The notes: generated by a model from the letters alone, not told the origin. Positions 53,401 through 63,910 are shown, numbered from the stretch's first letter. The stretch is DNA of 64,000 nucleotides from Marinigracilibium pacificum (GCF_012926615.1 NZ_JABBNU010000009.1:230427-294426), one strand, 5' to 3'. Numbers and translations: made by a program.

Positions 53401-56400
53401 ATGGCAGAAGAAAAAACCATGCGTTTAAACCAGGTAGCCAGAAAACTCAATGTAGGGATTTCTACAGTTGTTGAGTTTTTGGGTACGAAGGGATTTGATG
53501 TCGAAAGCAAACCTACAAGTAAAATAACTGAGGAGCAGTATAATTTACTTGCTAAGGAATTTGAGTCTTCGGCGCAAGAGAAAGAAGAGGCGTCAGGACT
53601 TAAAATCGGCGTTAAAAGAAAAGACGAAGCCAAAAACGAAACTATTACTCACAAAGAAGAAGATACTCAAGCCACTGAATCTAATGATGATGAGGAGGAA
53701 GAAGTATTTATTAAAAATATTCCCGTAGAAAAGTCGACCCCAAAGACTTCGGAAGAAGAGTTAAAAGTAACAGAAAATAAGAAAGAGGAAGAACCTAAGG
53801 CTGAAGAAAAAAATACGCCTGAAGAAAAGATTTCTTCTGATTCACATAAGTTAAAAGGCATTAAAGTTGTTGACAAGATTGATCTTGATTCAATTAACAA
53901 GCCTAAATCTCCTAAAAAGGAAGATAAAGAAGAAGAGGTAAAGAAGGAAGAGCCTAAACAGGAAGTTATTAAAGAAGAAAAAGCTCCTGAAGTAAAAGCC
54001 GAGCCTAAAGCAGAACCTAAAATGGAAGAAAAACCTGCTAAGGAAGAAACTAAGCCTGAGGTAAAAGCTGAAAAGAAAGCTGAACCACAGCCTACCGGCA
54101 ATAATAAGAAATTTGATAAGCCAAAGGCGCAACAAGAAGCGCCTAAAAAAGATTCTAAGAACATAGAAAAGGATAAACCAGCCAAAAAGGAAAATGAAGG
54201 GAAGATCGAAGCTAAAGCTGATCAGCTTAAAGGTCTTACAGTTCTTGGCAAAATAGAACTCCCTGAAACAAAGAAGAAATCCAAAGGAAAGCCGGTAGCT
54301 TCCTCTGATGATAGAAAAGATAGAAGAAAGAAGAAAAGAAAGAGAATATCCAAGGATGGTCCTGGTGGACAACAAGGCCAAGGCCAGCAGCAAGGTCAGC
54401 AACAAGGCGGTGGTGGCAACCAAGGCCAGGATAAAAGAGGAAGGTTCAACAAAGACAATAGAAGAGGCGCTGATAAAGGCAAGAAAAAGCCTATTAAAAA
54501 GGAGGAGCCTACTGAAGCTGAAATTCAAGAACAGATCAAACAAACCCTTGCAAAACTTAGTGGTGGAAAAACCAACGATAAGGGTAAAGGATCGAAATAC
54601 AGAAGAGAAAAGAGGTCTGCAAAGGCTGAAGCTGCCGAAAGACAGTATCAGCAGGAGCAGGATGAAGCAAAAACACTGCAAGTTACAGAGTTTATTTCTG
54701 CTAATGATCTTGCCTCATTAATGGATGTCAGTGTTAATGAAATTATTAGTGCTTGTATGTCGCTTGGAATGTTCGTTTCGATCAACCAAAGGCTTGATGC
54801 TGAAACGATCACTATAATCGCTGATGAATTTGGATATGACGTTAAATTTTCTTCAGATGAAGAAGAAACTGATGTTGTTGAAGAAGAAGACAAGGAAGAA
54901 GATCTTGACCACAGAGCACCGATTGTTACCATTATGGGACACGTTGACCATGGTAAGACATCATTACTCGACTTTATTAGAAGCGCTAAAGTTACAGAAA
55001 GTGAAGCAGGAGGTATTACACAGCACATTGGAGCATATGATGTAATGACTGATAGTGGTAAAAGAGTAGCATTCCTTGACACTCCTGGTCACGAAGCATT
55101 TACAGCAATGCGTGCCCGTGGAGCAAAAATCACCGACGTTGCCATAATTGTTGTTGCAGCTGACGATAGTGTTATGCCTCAAACTAAAGAAGCATTAAAT
55201 CATGCTCAGGTTGCCGGTGTACCAATCGTTATCGCTATAAACAAAGTTGATAAGCCAAATGCTAATCCTGACAAAATACGTGAGGAACTGGCAAATAATA
55301 ATATATTAGTTGAAGACTGGGGTGGTAAATACCAGTGTCAGGAAATTTCAGCTAAAACTGGTCAGGGAATTGACGACCTACTTGAAAAAGTATTGTTAGA
55401 AGCTGAATTACTTGAACTAAAAGCCAATGCAGACAAACCAGCTGTAGGAACAGTTGTTGAAGCATCTCTTGACAAAGGTCGTGGATATGTAACTACTGTA
55501 ATGGTTCAGGCCGGTACTCTTAAAATTGGTGATGTGTTGCTAGCTGGAAGCCACTTTGGTAAGGTTAAAGCAATGTTTGACCACCGAGGTAAAAGGCTTG
55601 ATACCGCTGGACCATCTACACCAGTACTAGTTCTTGGTCTTGATGGAGCTCCTCAAGCTGGTGACAGGTTTAATGTAATGGAAACTGACAGGGAAGCACG
55701 TGATATTGCTAACAAGCGATCTCAGATTCTCAGAGAGCAAACACTTAGAACTCGTAAGCACATTACACTTGATGAAATCGGTCGTAGACTGGCTATTGGT
55801 TCATTTAAGGAACTTAATATCATTGTTAAAGGCGACGTGGACGGTTCAGTAGAAGCACTTTCTGATAGTTTATTGAAATTAACTACCGAAGAGGTTGCCG
55901 TTAACATTATCCATAAAGGTGTAGGTCAGATTTCTGAATCAGATGTTCTACTTGCTTCTGCATCAGACGCAATTGTTATTGGTTTCCAGGTTAGACCTTC
56001 TGGTGGAGCAAGAAGAATTGCAGAAACTGAAGAAATTGAAATCAGACTATACTCTATCATCTATGACGCAATCAATGACGTTAAAGATGCAATGGAAGGT
56101 ATGCTTGCTCCAACTGTAGAAGAAGTTATTACCGGTACTATTGAGGTAAGAGAAATATTCAAAATCTCTAAAGTTGGTACTGTTGCCGGCTGTATGGTAA
56201 CTGAAGGATTTGTTAAGCGTAACAATCAAATCAGACTAATCAGAGATGGTATAGTAGTCTATACAGGAGACATCGATCAGCTGAAACGTTTCAAAGATGA
56301 TGTAGGAGAAGTTAAGAAAGGATACGAATGTGGTCTGAGTATTAAAAACTATAATGACATCAAAATTGGAGATATAATCGAAGGATTTGAAGAAAAAGAG

Positions 56401-56418
56401 ATCAAACGTAAACTTTGA
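53401..56418 (+). CDS. infB: Translation initiation factor IF-2
   Basis: The 1005-residue GTPase brings initiator tRNA to the ribosome. The N-terminal 60 residues form an IF2_N domain ([21 protein letters not shown]). A disordered Lys/Glu/Pro-rich stretch (about 65-310) and a Gln/Gly-rich patch (about 320-345) follow. A second IF2_N-like domain lies at about 425-480. The G domain starts near 512 with [20 protein letters not shown] and NKVDK. Domains II to IV follow, and the C-terminus contains [18 protein letters not shown]. The long spacer gives a purine-rich coding strand and large spurious antisense frames. Confidence 0.97.
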   Translation: MAEEKTMRLNQVARKLNVGISTVVEFLGTKGFDVESKPTSKITEEQYNLLAKEFESSAQEKEEASGLKIGVKRKDEAKNETITHKEEDTQATESNDDEEEEVFIKNIPVEKSTPKTSEEELKVTENKKEEEPKAEEKNTPEEKISSDSHKLKGIKVVDKIDLDSINKPKSPKKEDKEEEVKKEEPKQEVIKEEKAPEVKAEPKAEPKMEEKPAKEETKPEVKAEKKAEPQPTGNNKKFDKPKAQQEAPKKDSKNIEKDKPAKKENEGKIEAKADQLKGLTVLGKIELPETKKKSKGKPVASSDDRKDRRKKKRKRISKDGPGGQQGQGQQQGQQQGGGGNQGQDKRGRFNKDNRRGADKGKKKPIKKEEPTEAEIQEQIKQTLAKLSGGKTNDKGKGSKYRREKRSAKAEAAERQYQQEQDEAKTLQVTEFISANDLASLMDVSVNEIISACMSLGMFVSINQRLDAETITIIADEFGYDVKFSSDEEETDVVEEEDKEEDLDHRAPIVTIMGHVDHGKTSLLDFIRSAKVTESEAGGITQHIGAYDVMTDSGKRVAFLDTPGHEAFTAMRARGAKITDVAIIVVAADDSVMPQTKEALNHAQVAGVPIVIAINKVDKPNANPDKIREELANNNILVEDWGGKYQCQEISAKTGQGIDDLLEKVLLEAELLELKANADKPAVGTVVEASLDKGRGYVTTVMVQAGTLKIGDVLLAGSHFGKVKAMFDHRGKRLDTAGPSTPVLVLGLDGAPQAGDRFNVMETDREARDIANKRSQILREQTLRTRKHITLDEIGRRLAIGSFKELNIIVKGDVDGSVEALSDSLLKLTTEEVAVNIIHKGVGQISESDVLLASASDAIVIGFQVRPSGGARRIAETEEIEIRLYSIIYDAINDVKDAMEGMLAPTVEEVITGTIEVREIFKISKVGTVAGCMVTEGFVKRNNQIRLIRDGIVVYTGDIDQLKRFKDDVGEVKKGYECGLSIKNYNDIKIGDIIEGFEEKEIKRKL

Positions 56419-56434
56419 TCAGATCATAAAAATT

Positions 56435-56476
56435 AAAAAAGGTTGTATCTTTAATTATGGATACAACCTTTTTTTT
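56435..56476 (+). terminator. infB terminator enclosing the start of the next gene
   Basis: AAAAAAGGTTGTATC (56435-56449) pairs perfectly with GATACAACCTTTTTT (56460-56474) around a 10-base loop, and T continues to 56476. The ATG of the next open frame (56457-56459) forms the 3' end of the loop. Confidence 0.92.
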
Positions 56477-56645
56477 ATTAGTAACCAAAATATTTTTTCT
56501 ACTAATTGGCATTACTCTGATTCTCGGTCTGATAGAACCCTGGAGAGCCTTATGGTGGGCAGAAAAACAAAACAGGTTATTGGTACTTAAATATTATGGA
56601 ATTCCTTTTCTTATCTTATCTATAATTCTACTGATTTTGAATTAA
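56457..56645 (+). CDS. Small two-helix membrane protein starting inside the infB terminator
   Basis: The 62-residue product has two hydrophobic helices (about 4-25 and 46-61) joined by a conserved-looking loop, LIEPWRALWWAEKQNRLLVLKYYG. The Trp- and Arg-rich loop suggests a real protein rather than chance coding. Its first six codons overlap the right arm and T run of the infB terminator, so it would be expressed only by readthrough. Its last 26 bases overlap the end of the convergent MscS-like gene. Function is unknown, and I rate it probable rather than certain. Confidence 0.55.
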   Translation: MDTTFFLLVTKIFFLLIGITLILGLIEPWRALWWAEKQNRLLVLKYYGIPFLILSIILLILN

Positions 56646-57333
56646 ACTTATCTTCAAGAGCAGCTTCAAGAATTTTTGCTACCCTGTCATTTATCGTGTG
56701 AACAACCAAATCAAGTTCATAAATACCATTCTTTTCATCTGCAATGGTAATAACCGGATTATGCTTAGTCAGTATATAAGGTAACGATAATGTATAATCT
56801 TTAATATTGGCAATTTTCTTTTGAAGATCCTGAAAAGATCCTGCCTCCACGTACAGTTTTACCAGATTTCTATTTTTATACTCAGCACTTTGCTTTTTGT
56901 ATATATGCGTATTTAAAATTTGATTATATGGAATTTTTATTCGATCTCCTTGAATAGTTTCAAGAATAACAAATAACAAATACATACCAGATAATTTACC
57001 ATCAAGATCATTAGATTTTATCCCTTCGCCTAACTTGAAATTATAATGGTACCTAAATAAAACTCCTAACAATGCCTGCCTGTGCACATACCAAAACACC
57101 ATTACAACTATTATTAAAACTGGAATACTAAACAGCAATGGAATGTCCCTGAACTGTGAACTAAACCTCCACAATAGAAACAAAAAGTAGCCTGTAAAAA
57201 ACAGCAATTCTACATAAGAAAGATTAAGGCTTAAGTAGATTTTCTTTTGAGAACCACCATAAACAAGCCTGATAAACTTACTTACTAACCTGAAAATACC
57301 CCAGGCCATGATCAAAACGATAATATAATTCAT
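56620..57333 (-). CDS. MscS-like membrane protein coupled to the cotransporter-ATPase gene
   Basis: The 237-residue protein has three N-terminal membrane helices (about 2-20, 38-57 and 64-84). A soluble domain follows with the MscS beta-domain pattern: FKLGEGIKSNDLDGKLSGMY, LLFVILETIQGDRIKIPYNQIL, then an alpha-beta tail. The pore-helix Gly/Ala pattern of classic MscS is not obvious, so channel activity is uncertain. Its ATG begins one base after the TAG of the giant cotransporter gene, implying coupled translation and perhaps a physical complex. No other member of the family is in the window. Confidence 0.65.
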   Translation of the reverse strand: MNYIIVLIMAWGIFRLVSKFIRLVYGGSQKKIYLSLNLSYVELLFFTGYFLFLLWRFSSQFRDIPLLFSIPVLIIVVMVFWYVHRQALLGVLFRYHYNFKLGEGIKSNDLDGKLSGMYLLFVILETIQGDRIKIPYNQILNTHIYKKQSAEYKNRNLVKLYVEAGSFQDLQKKIANIKDYTLSLPYILTKHNPVITIADEKNGIYELDLVVHTINDRVAKILEAALEDKFNSKSVEL

Positions 57334-57334
57334 A

Positions 57335-60300
57335 CTATATAAATTCTTTTTCTCTTAGAACCTGGATAATAAAATGTTCAACATGACTATTAACTCCGAA
57401 GATCTTATTATTCTTTTCCTGAACTAAGCCTTGCCTTTTTAAGTTATCAAGCTTTATTAAACATGACTCCTGATCAGTAAACATAATTTGAGACATCCTA
57501 CTAACGCTCAACCGCTTATGCAATACAAATTGCTGCAAATAAGATAAATCTTCATCCGTAATATTATAAAGAATCTTATATCCGGTTTTATCTGGTGATT
57601 GAATTTCAATTTTCCTTTCAGTTGCAGCATTTATATTTGCCAACCATGATTTCAGTGCTATACCAGGAACTCCATTCGAATAATCAAAATAAGCATTAAA
57701 TAAAGATGCAAGCCTCATTTCAGATATTTCGTCCTCCTCTTTACCTTTCCATGTAAACTTTATTCCACTACTTCTATGTCTTAACAATAATAGCTGTTTG
57801 ATTTCTTCTGCATCAAATGGTTTACAATAAAGCTCATTTAAGAAATACTTGTTAAACTCTCTTTGATTAATCATCAATCTGTAGAAATACGGATTACAAT
57901 TAATCATGAAGAAAATCTTCTCAGAGTATTTATCAATGGCATTTGTTATTAAATCAATAACACCCATTCCCCCTTCTTTTCTTGTCCACCATAGTTCAAG
58001 ATCACAAATCATCAGAACCGATCCATGTGGCATCGTTTGAAAGATTCTATCTGCACCTCCTGTTAATCCTGTTACATCTCTTAAGGTTTTCTCAAATGAC
58101 TTTACAGAAGAATTACCATCTGCCATCGGTCTCAGATGGTAGGTATGTTTATGACTAAAAAACTTATTTGCGATGTGTCTCGCAAGCGCTGTTTTTCCTG
58201 CATTACGTTCACCAAGAATAACTAACCCTCCTGAAAGACCATTTTGATGTCTACGATATGCTTGTTGGGCAACTGACAATTCCTCAGGTCTGTTAACCCA
58301 GAAATCCCCACTAACAAAAGATCTTCCACTAAATAAATTCTGATAATAAACTGGTAGTTTTCCGATAACCTTTCTGTCCGGGCTAATTTTCTCAACAAAT
58401 GATAGCACCGAAGAAACTGTGTAAAAATCCTTACCATTTGCAACAATGCTCTTGGCTAGAATTACACCCTTACTCTTTGAATATAATAATCGAGTTAACT
58501 TTTCCTGTGCATTTTGAGCAATCATCTCAGACCATTCGGCAAACTTACCTCTGACTTGTTTGTTTTTGTAGTCAACAATAAACTGGTTATAATCTTCGGT
58601 ATTTGCTGACAGAATAAATACCGACAGAGGATCTAACGCTTCCTCAAGGTCACCATTTATTTTATTAACAGTGGAAATGATTTCTTCCTTCAATCGAGTA
58701 ATATCCTGATCGATCATCCTGGTAGATTGCTGTAGTACTGCTACCTCTTTCTCCTCCTTGTCTTCACTCAGTTTGTTATTGGTGAGTATAAAATCATGCT
58801 GATAGTTAGTGTGATTGACAAGGTCTTTGAAAGCATTATTATACTTAATCAACTGTTGCTCACACAATACAACCTCTTGCTGTGCCGGAACAATTAATTT
58901 TGAATCTATTAAAAATTCAGAAATTCGTCTAACCTCTATTGTTACAGGTTCAGGGTCACCGGTATATTTTGTATCCTGAGAAAGGTGTCCTGTTTTCAGC
59001 ACAACACTTTCTTCTGGTAACTGCCTGAATAAATTAGCAATCGTTTCAGATACAGCAGCAAATCTTGTTTCCAGATCTAAAGAAGAGTGGCCATCAAATT
59101 TTAATTTCAACTCTACATCCTTACCGGCATCTTCAATCGAATCCTTTATATCTTCTTTTAACTTTTTCGCGGGTCTTATTAAATAATGCTCAGTATCATT
59201 TTCAAGCTCTTCTATAAATTCGGTTATTTCCTGTCGAACTCTATATTTAAAGCTATTTAATTGAACTTCTAAATTTAATGCTCCGATGTACCAACTCAAC
59301 TCTTCATATGCTGCAGAACTAAAGTTTCTGTTATTAGCTTCAATGTTGGCATAAACATTTTTTCTTTTAGAAAGGGTTGAAATCAATGGCTTTACGTTGA
59401 GTTTTGAAAGACTAAACGCTAGTTCCTGAGTCATTTTTCTCCATAAGAGTCGCAATCTATTTTGTAGCTTCTCATAATTCTTTTGCTCTTGCTCAAGTGT
59501 TTTCTGAAGCTGTTCATGTACAGGGGCTAATAATCCATCAATATCTATTTCTTCATTCTTTTCCTTATCAATTCTTAAATGAAGCTTTTGAAGAGATTGA
59601 TCAATACTTATTAGATATCCACGAATATTCTTTAGATTATTCTGTTCATATCTTTTAACCTCAGACAACCATCCTGATAAATAACGCTGCCATTGTCCAT
59701 AAAGAGCAAACTCAACAGTCTTTCTAAAAAGAACCTTTCTGGTAATTGACTGAACGCCCAGATTTCTCTTAAACTTTAACCAACGCTTATAGATTTTAAG
59801 ACCGACAGAATCATCCTTATTAATTTTTACATCTTCTGTTTTAAATGTTACAGTAATATTTTGCGGAGTACGATCAATATCCTGTTTTAATTTATCCAGA
59901 TACCAGTTAACAGCATCTTCGACATTTGCACAATTGGTCTTTAACCCTTCTTCAGTCATTCGCTCAAGTATTTCCTTACTATGGAAATAAAAATCATTCT
60001 TAATTTTAATAAGGTTTTTTTGAGCCCTGTAATCTGCTTCTGTGGAAGTAACCTTCTTTAACTGTTCTCTAATTGAGCTAATCTGCTTTTCGAGTCTTTC
60101 CAAATACTGAACATATACGGAATGAACTTCTCCAATCCCTTTAGCAAAAAACACATCTAACTCTTTTAAGCCATGTTTATCAATTAAAGCAACATCTGTA
60201 TTAATATTCTCATATCGAGTAGGTAAAAGCCTTGGTAATTCAACCAGATAATTCTTCTCCTCATGAACCTGAGGCTTTTTTATTGTCAGGCTATCAATAG

Positions 60301-62446
60301 CAATAGTTTCAAACTTATCAGAAGGCAGGGTGATAATACTCGTTCCTAATCTCTTTGTTAGCAAATGGTTTTTGATAAAGTGTTCTTCTTTGCCAATTTC
60401 ATCTTCATCAAGCCCAATAATAACCAGGTCTACATTCTTTGATTCCCTTTCCATTATTTCAGGTGAGGGTGCGTTTTCAAGAGAATTATCTATAATCTTT
60501 ATTTTATAATCCAGTCTGAATTTTTCAAGTGTAGATTTTAATAGAGAATAGAGTTTTTCATCCTGATCATGTGTTTGACTAATAGCAAGAACACGAATCT
60601 TAACATCCTTCCATCCTGGAGATGACTGAAGATGTCTTAAAAGACTAAAATGGAAAGTAAGATCTTTACCTTTTCCTCTCCACCAAAGGTCTATAAATTT
60701 TTTCCTACCAAATCCTTTTGACTTATTATAATTAAGCCAAACGCCATTCATATCCTGCTCATAAATGGTTTCAACCAGCTTCCTGAAGTCTTCCTTGTTA
60801 TCTTCATCAGCAGTCCAGCCCATCAATACAGTATTTGGTCTTACGCCTGAAAAACCATAAACCCTAATCAGGTCATCCATTCCTTCATATACTCGCGAAC
60901 AATCGACCGTATATCTAAAGTAACCATTTCCAGACTCAGTAGTCTCCTTCCACTCGCAATCATTTGGTATCCTGATAGGCTTTCCGTCTTCTTTAAGTTC
61001 AAAAGCTGTCATAATACCCAAACGCCCACTAATTGCGGTTCCTAATTCAATAAGGTGTTTTCGTTGATTTTCGCTACCTGAAAACACCAGACTATTTGGT
61101 CGCCAGTTACGTGAGTGTTCCTGCTTTTGAGTCAGATTTTGTAATCCACTTTTAACCAATGATGACCACACACCACTCCAGGAGTCTCCACTTTCAAGCA
61201 CCATCTGCTTCCTTCTGAAATAAACATAAATACCTCCCAGAATTACTACAGCACCAATCATTGCAGTAAGGTCAAGTTGAATCATTACAACAAGACATGC
61301 TAGAGCACCAAGAATACTTACCCAGGCAGGAATTTTAAATTGCGGTCTGAAATCGGCACTAGTAAGTTTTTCAAAAGCACAACTCAGGTTTATAAATCCG
61401 TATGTTGTAATAAAGAAAATCGAAACAATACGGGCAATAACATCTAATTCCCCGATAAGAATACCCAACTCTGCAATTATAAATGTTAATATTAGCGCAT
61501 TCCTTGGCTCATTCGCTTCCCCGGTACCCTTACCAAACCAACTCCACGTTATTTTATCAATAGCTGTTGCCTGAAGTATCCTGGGAGCGCCTAAGATACT
61601 TCCAAGTGCTGAAGAAATTGTTGCTCCCCATATTCCGGCAATTACTAGTTCAGGTATCCAAGAAATGTCAAAAAGTACATTTGGGTTATTTGCCAGTTCC
61701 TCAGCATCAACAGTGAATGCAAAGAAGCTTGCAATCAAAACATATGCGACTAATCCAAAAACAATTGCAGCTATTGTTCCTACAGGAATTGATTTTTTTG
61801 GGTTTTCAAGGTCCCCAGACATTGACACCCCTGCTTCAAAACCAGTTACTGCTGGGAAGAAGATTCCAAACAAGAGCATGATACTAACTTCTCCACTAAG
61901 CGGTTCAAACACTGTTTGAGTAGTTTCATGGGCATCATTTCCTACAAATATTGACACCAAAGACAAAGCGATGGCAGCCATTATGAAAAACTGAGATTTA
62001 ATCGCAAGAGACGTACTTATAAAAGTAATTGCCGTTACTGCAAACAAGGCTATACTTCCGGTAATCCGAATTGTATTAATATCTGTTGGCAAATCAAAGT
62101 AAGACAATAAACTCTCACTAAAACCAATCAGGTATAAAGACGTACTAAAGGACAATCCAACAAAAAGTGCAATTCCCAGAGTACCACCAATTGGCAACCC
62201 TAAACTTCTACTAATTATATAATAGGTTCCACCGGCCTCAACTTTTTTATCTGTTGCGATGGAAGAAACACTTAGTCCTGTACTTGCTGAGATTATATGA
62301 GCGACTAATATTATCCCAAGAGTATACCATAAGCCTGCCGTACCAACAATCATTGGTAACCTCAAATACATAATAACACCCAGGATAGTTAAAATAGACG
62401 GTGTAAAGACACCTGCAAAAGTTCCAAACTTTTTGATTTTGGCCAT
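57335..62446 (-). CDS. SLC12-type cation-chloride cotransporter fused to a P-loop ATPase domain
   Basis: The 1703-residue protein has three parts. Residues about 8-420 form a 12-helix APC-fold carrier with strong SLC12 likeness: ILGVIMYLRLPMIVGTAG in helix 1, EAGGTYYIISRSLGLPIGG, FFPAVTGFEAGVSMSGDLENP in helix 6, and SALGSILGAPRILQA in helix 8. Residues about 440-745 match the SLC12 cytosolic domain (NWRPNSLVFSG). Then come about 600 helical, coiled-coil-rich residues and an ATPase with Walker A GERNAGKTAL (Lys1418) and Walker B VLMICDLELWW (Asp1482). A probable winged helix ends it (about 1620-1703). The ATG at 62444-62446 is preferred to an upstream TTG (62455). Transport of Na, K and Cl is inferred from family only. 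Confidence 0.85.
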   Translation of the reverse strand: MAKIKKFGTFAGVFTPSILTILGVIMYLRLPMIVGTAGLWYTLGIILVAHIISASTGLSVSSIATDKKVEAGGTYYIISRSLGLPIGGTLGIALFVGLSFSTSLYLIGFSESLLSYFDLPTDINTIRITGSIALFAVTAITFISTSLAIKSQFFIMAAIALSLVSIFVGNDAHETTQTVFEPLSGEVSIMLLFGIFFPAVTGFEAGVSMSGDLENPKKSIPVGTIAAIVFGLVAYVLIASFFAFTVDAEELANNPNVLFDISWIPELVIAGIWGATISSALGSILGAPRILQATAIDKITWSWFGKGTGEANEPRNALILTFIIAELGILIGELDVIARIVSIFFITTYGFINLSCAFEKLTSADFRPQFKIPAWVSILGALACLVVMIQLDLTAMIGAVVILGGIYVYFRRKQMVLESGDSWSGVWSSLVKSGLQNLTQKQEHSRNWRPNSLVFSGSENQRKHLIELGTAISGRLGIMTAFELKEDGKPIRIPNDCEWKETTESGNGYFRYTVDCSRVYEGMDDLIRVYGFSGVRPNTVLMGWTADEDNKEDFRKLVETIYEQDMNGVWLNYNKSKGFGRKKFIDLWWRGKGKDLTFHFSLLRHLQSSPGWKDVKIRVLAISQTHDQDEKLYSLLKSTLEKFRLDYKIKIIDNSLENAPSPEIMERESKNVDLVIIGLDEDEIGKEEHFIKNHLLTKRLGTSIITLPSDKFETIAIDSLTIKKPQVHEEKNYLVELPRLLPTRYENINTDVALIDKHGLKELDVFFAKGIGEVHSVYVQYLERLEKQISSIREQLKKVTSTEADYRAQKNLIKIKNDFYFHSKEILERMTEEGLKTNCANVEDAVNWYLDKLKQDIDRTPQNITVTFKTEDVKINKDDSVGLKIYKRWLKFKRNLGVQSITRKVLFRKTVEFALYGQWQRYLSGWLSEVKRYEQNNLKNIRGYLISIDQSLQKLHLRIDKEKNEEIDIDGLLAPVHEQLQKTLEQEQKNYEKLQNRLRLLWRKMTQELAFSLSKLNVKPLISTLSKRKNVYANIEANNRNFSSAAYEELSWYIGALNLEVQLNSFKYRVRQEITEFIEELENDTEHYLIRPAKKLKEDIKDSIEDAGKDVELKLKFDGHSSLDLETRFAAVSETIANLFRQLPEESVVLKTGHLSQDTKYTGDPEPVTIEVRRISEFLIDSKLIVPAQQEVVLCEQQLIKYNNAFKDLVNHTNYQHDFILTNNKLSEDKEEKEVAVLQQSTRMIDQDITRLKEEIISTVNKINGDLEEALDPLSVFILSANTEDYNQFIVDYKNKQVRGKFAEWSEMIAQNAQEKLTRLLYSKSKGVILAKSIVANGKDFYTVSSVLSFVEKISPDRKVIGKLPVYYQNLFSGRSFVSGDFWVNRPEELSVAQQAYRRHQNGLSGGLVILGERNAGKTALARHIANKFFSHKHTYHLRPMADGNSSVKSFEKTLRDVTGLTGGADRIFQTMPHGSVLMICDLELWWTRKEGGMGVIDLITNAIDKYSEKIFFMINCNPYFYRLMINQREFNKYFLNELYCKPFDAEEIKQLLLLRHRSSGIKFTWKGKEEDEISEMRLASLFNAYFDYSNGVPGIALKSWLANINAATERKIEIQSPDKTGYKILYNITDEDLSYLQQFVLHKRLSVSRMSQIMFTDQESCLIKLDNLKRQGLVQEKNNKIFGVNSHVEHFIIQVLREKEFI

Positions 62447-62507
62447 AAAGGTCAAATTTTATTGTATAAAATATCTAAAGTTATCGTTAATTTAATAATT
62501 TGAATCC

Positions 62508-62531
62508 AACCTGAAAGTTTTAATTCAGGTT
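62508..62531. repeat. Inverted repeat between the cotransporter and antiporter genes
   Basis: AACCTGAA (62508-62515) and TTCAGGTT (62524-62531) flank an 8-base spacer in the 104-base divergent gap. It could be a shared operator or a 5' hairpin of the antiporter message. A -7-like TATCTTG overlaps its right end. Confidence 0.4.
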
Positions 62532-62550
62532 ATCTTGAAAAAATTGCTTA

Positions 62551-63891
62551 ATGGAAGAACTAAACGAATTATCACCATATGTATTGGTTATCGCTGCATC
62601 AGTGATAATAATTGTCTCCTATCTTTTTAATGTTGTTAGTCAAAAGACTAATATTCCTAGTGTAATATTATTGATTTTAACCGGTATTGGTATAAGTCAG
62701 GGACTTAAATATATTGGTCTCGATCTGGAAGACATCTTATTTAAGGTACTTGAAGTACTCGGTATTCTAGGTTTGATCATGATTGTGCTGGAGGCTGCAT
62801 TAGATCTTAAATTAGGTAGAGATAAGCTCAAGTTAATAATAAACTCTTTTGTAGTTGCTTTTTTGAGTCTTGGACTTACCTGTTTTGCTATTGCCTATAT
62901 TCTGGTATACTTTCTTGAAATGGAAATGATGAATGCAATACTTTATTCGGTTCCATTATCAGTAATGAGTAGCTCCATAATTATTCCTAGTGTTGCAAAC
63001 TTGATTGGATCAAAAAAAGAATTTCTAATTTATGAAGCAACTTTCTCTGACATACTAGGGATAATGGTTTTCTACTTTATTATTGGAAATGCCAATGCCT
63101 CAGATGCAAAAGAAGTCTTTTTTGATATTTCAAGTAACATCACATTAACTGTATTATTATCGATAATATTAGGTTATGCGCTGGTTTATTTAATTCAAAA
63201 ACTTGACTCAAAGGTCAAATTATTCTTATTAATATCATTTTTGATATTGTTATACTCAGTTGGGAAGTATTATAAATTATCAAGTCTTATTATAATTCTT
63301 CTTTTTGGACTACTCCTTAATAATCATAAATTATTTTTCAGAGGATGGTTCAAACAATTCACCAATGAAAAGAAATTAAACGAGGCATTAGATGATTTGC
63401 ACCTGGTAACACTAGAAACAGCTTTTGTTGTAAGGACATTCTTCTTTGTAATCTTTGGAATGACCCTTCAGTTAAAATCCTTACTAAGTATTCAGACAGC
63501 TATTGTCAGTTTAATTATAATATTAGCAACCTATATAATTAGATGGCCTTTACTTAAAATCTTCTCAAACAGATCTTTAAAACCTGCATTCTTCGTGACC
63601 CCGAGAGGGTTAATTACAATCTTACTATATTTCAGTATACCTGACGAGTTTAAATTTGAAGAATTTAGGCCTGGAATATTATTGTATGTAATTATGCTTA
63701 CCAACATAGTTATGACATACGGCCTTATAACAGATAAGTCTGATAAATCAGAGGACATTGAAAAATTAGAATTTGATGACTGGGAAGAGCTTGATGAAGA
63801 ATTGAAGCTTCTAAAAGAAGAAGACAATAATGATGATCAATCAACAGAAAACACTCAAGATAAAATAGAACAACAAGAAGAGAAGAAATAA
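62551..63891 (+). CDS. Cation/proton antiporter (CPA superfamily)
   Basis: The 446-residue membrane protein has about 12 helices between residues 10 and 390. Family-like segments include the helix-2 stretch IPSVILLILTGIGISQG, the TM4-like MIVLEAALDLKL, and the TM5-like FLIYEATFSDILGIMVFY with the acidic residue expected in the ion site. The Arg of the C-terminal core lies in TPRGLITILLYF. The last 55 residues are a very acidic cytosolic tail. It is divergent from the SLC12-ATPase gene and shares 104 bases of regulatory DNA with it. The ion (Na or K) cannot be read. Confidence 0.88.
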   Translation: MEELNELSPYVLVIAASVIIIVSYLFNVVSQKTNIPSVILLILTGIGISQGLKYIGLDLEDILFKVLEVLGILGLIMIVLEAALDLKLGRDKLKLIINSFVVAFLSLGLTCFAIAYILVYFLEMEMMNAILYSVPLSVMSSSIIIPSVANLIGSKKEFLIYEATFSDILGIMVFYFIIGNANASDAKEVFFDISSNITLTVLLSIILGYALVYLIQKLDSKVKLFLLISFLILLYSVGKYYKLSSLIIILLFGLLLNNHKLFFRGWFKQFTNEKKLNEALDDLHLVTLETAFVVRTFFFVIFGMTLQLKSLLSIQTAIVSLIIILATYIIRWPLLKIFSNRSLKPAFFVTPRGLITILLYFSIPDEFKFEEFRPGILLYVIMLTNIVMTYGLITDKSDKSEDIEKLEFDDWEELDEELKLLKEEDNNDDQSTENTQDKIEQQEEKK

Positions 63892-63910
63892 AAAAAGGAG
63901 CTTAGTAGAG

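Noticed and set aside
53667..54681. Two long overlapping antisense frames (172 and 263 codons) opposite the infB spacer
   Set aside because: They arise from the Lys/Glu-rich, purine-rich coding of the IF-2 linker. Their products are Ser/Phe/Leu low-complexity and have no recognisable domain.
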